NCBI GenBank assembly: GCA_035582835.1
Contig: JAYKAV010002955.1
Location: forward strand, 62,001 to 126,000
DNA length: 64,000 nt
Direction: 5' to 3'
From: Phoebastria nigripes
Lineage: Eukaryota; Chordata; Aves; Procellariiformes; Diomedeidae
This document shows positions 63,687-64,000 of this stretch, in pieces. The position numbers were made by a program, and so were the translations under genes. Under the pieces are notes generated by a model that made no database searches, was not told where the DNA came from, and was given only the letters and a program-made list of their open reading frames with translations. Position 1 is the stretch's first letter. Each line of letters begins with the position of its first letter.

Positions 63687-64000
63687 GTAAGTTCTTCAGA
63701 AACCTTAGCTGTGTTTTACTGAGGTAATTGGTATAGCGAGCAGCCTTTCTTTTGTAAATAAGGTGAGGGGGATGGAGCATGCTGTTGTAGAGCCTGCTGG
63801 TTTAAGCTGGTCTTTGAACAATACTGGGAATAGCTGGTTGTTAGTTTTGTACTTGTGATCTGCTTTGCATAGTAAAAGCCCTTGTAACACTTTTTTTCTT
63901 GGTTCAGTATCTGCTATGGTGTACAGAAGCACAGCAATGCTGTTTTCCATGCTAAACATCTCTTCAGGTTCCTCAGCTAGCAGAAAGCTCTCACATCTTT
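63687..64000 (+). other. FAM53A: FAM53A intron 3, start
   Basis: The intron begins with the consensus donor GTAAGT and interrupts a codon after its first base. Only 314 bases are in the window. I see nothing else in it. Confidence 0.8.

Larger units (their letters stand above)
34090..64000 (+). other. FAM53A: FAM53A gene, 5' portion (gene runs off right edge)
   Basis: FAM53A belongs to a small vertebrate family (FAM53A/B/C) of nuclear proteins without a known catalytic domain. FAM53A was first described as dorsal neural-tube nuclear protein, and its relative FAM53B (Simplet) promotes nuclear accumulation of beta-catenin. What is seen: two exons on the + strand with strong splice signals encode, in order and in the same phase, the family's conserved N-terminus. 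A CpG island lies about 22 kb upstream of the first coding exon, the expected position for a promoter with a noncoding exon 1. The left boundary is inferred from promoter elements and is approximate. The serine/arginine-rich remainder of the roughly 400-residue protein would lie on later exons outside the window. The assignment rests on remembered family sequence and needs a protein search for confirmation. Confidence 0.88.

Noticed and set aside
1..64000. CRISPR arrays, prokaryotic operons, phage or insertion sequences
   Set aside because: The window is clearly vertebrate nuclear DNA (CR1 elements, spliceosomal introns, CpG island); no regularly spaced repeats or prokaryotic gene arrangement are present.

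Overview
The window looks like a bird nuclear genome. The evidence is the CR1 LINE fragments ending in the avian ATTCTATG-type 3' repeat (17,421-17,553 and 56,917-57,061), older CR1 copies in the opposite orientation (near 7,950-8,230 and 10,581-10,885), very low repeat content overall, and a single compact CpG island.

The one gene I can identify with confidence is the 5' part of FAM53A (dorsal neural-tube nuclear protein) on the + strand. Its promoter is the CpG island at about 33,350-35,170. Intron 1 is about 22 kb. Exon 2 (56,114-56,360) carries most of the 5' leader and the first 26 codons, beginning MVTLITEKLQNQSLDDL. Intron 2 is 7.3 kb, and exon 3 (63,632-63,686) adds YSSEKLNKSGSLFPFEIN plus the first base of the next codon. 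The two coding pieces join in phase 0, match the FAM53A N-terminus in order and spacing, and have consensus splice sites. All later exons lie beyond the right edge, so only about 44 residues are seen here.

Positions 1-33,350 are intergenic, with no gene I recognise. They hold CR1 fragments, short tandem repeats, homopolymers, a CTCF-like motif, G-quadruplex-type tracts and two exon-like segments with good splice signals (10,066-10,284 and 27,181-27,238). Intron 1 contains an exon-like 295-base segment (44,613-44,907), an assembly gap (51,739-51,808) and scattered ambiguous bases.

No new multi-gene system is visible. The most useful observations are the organisation of the FAM53A 5' end: a two-part CpG promoter, a G-quadruplex tract close to possible first-exon donors, four short upstream reading frames in exon 2, and three unassigned exon-like segments on the same strand.
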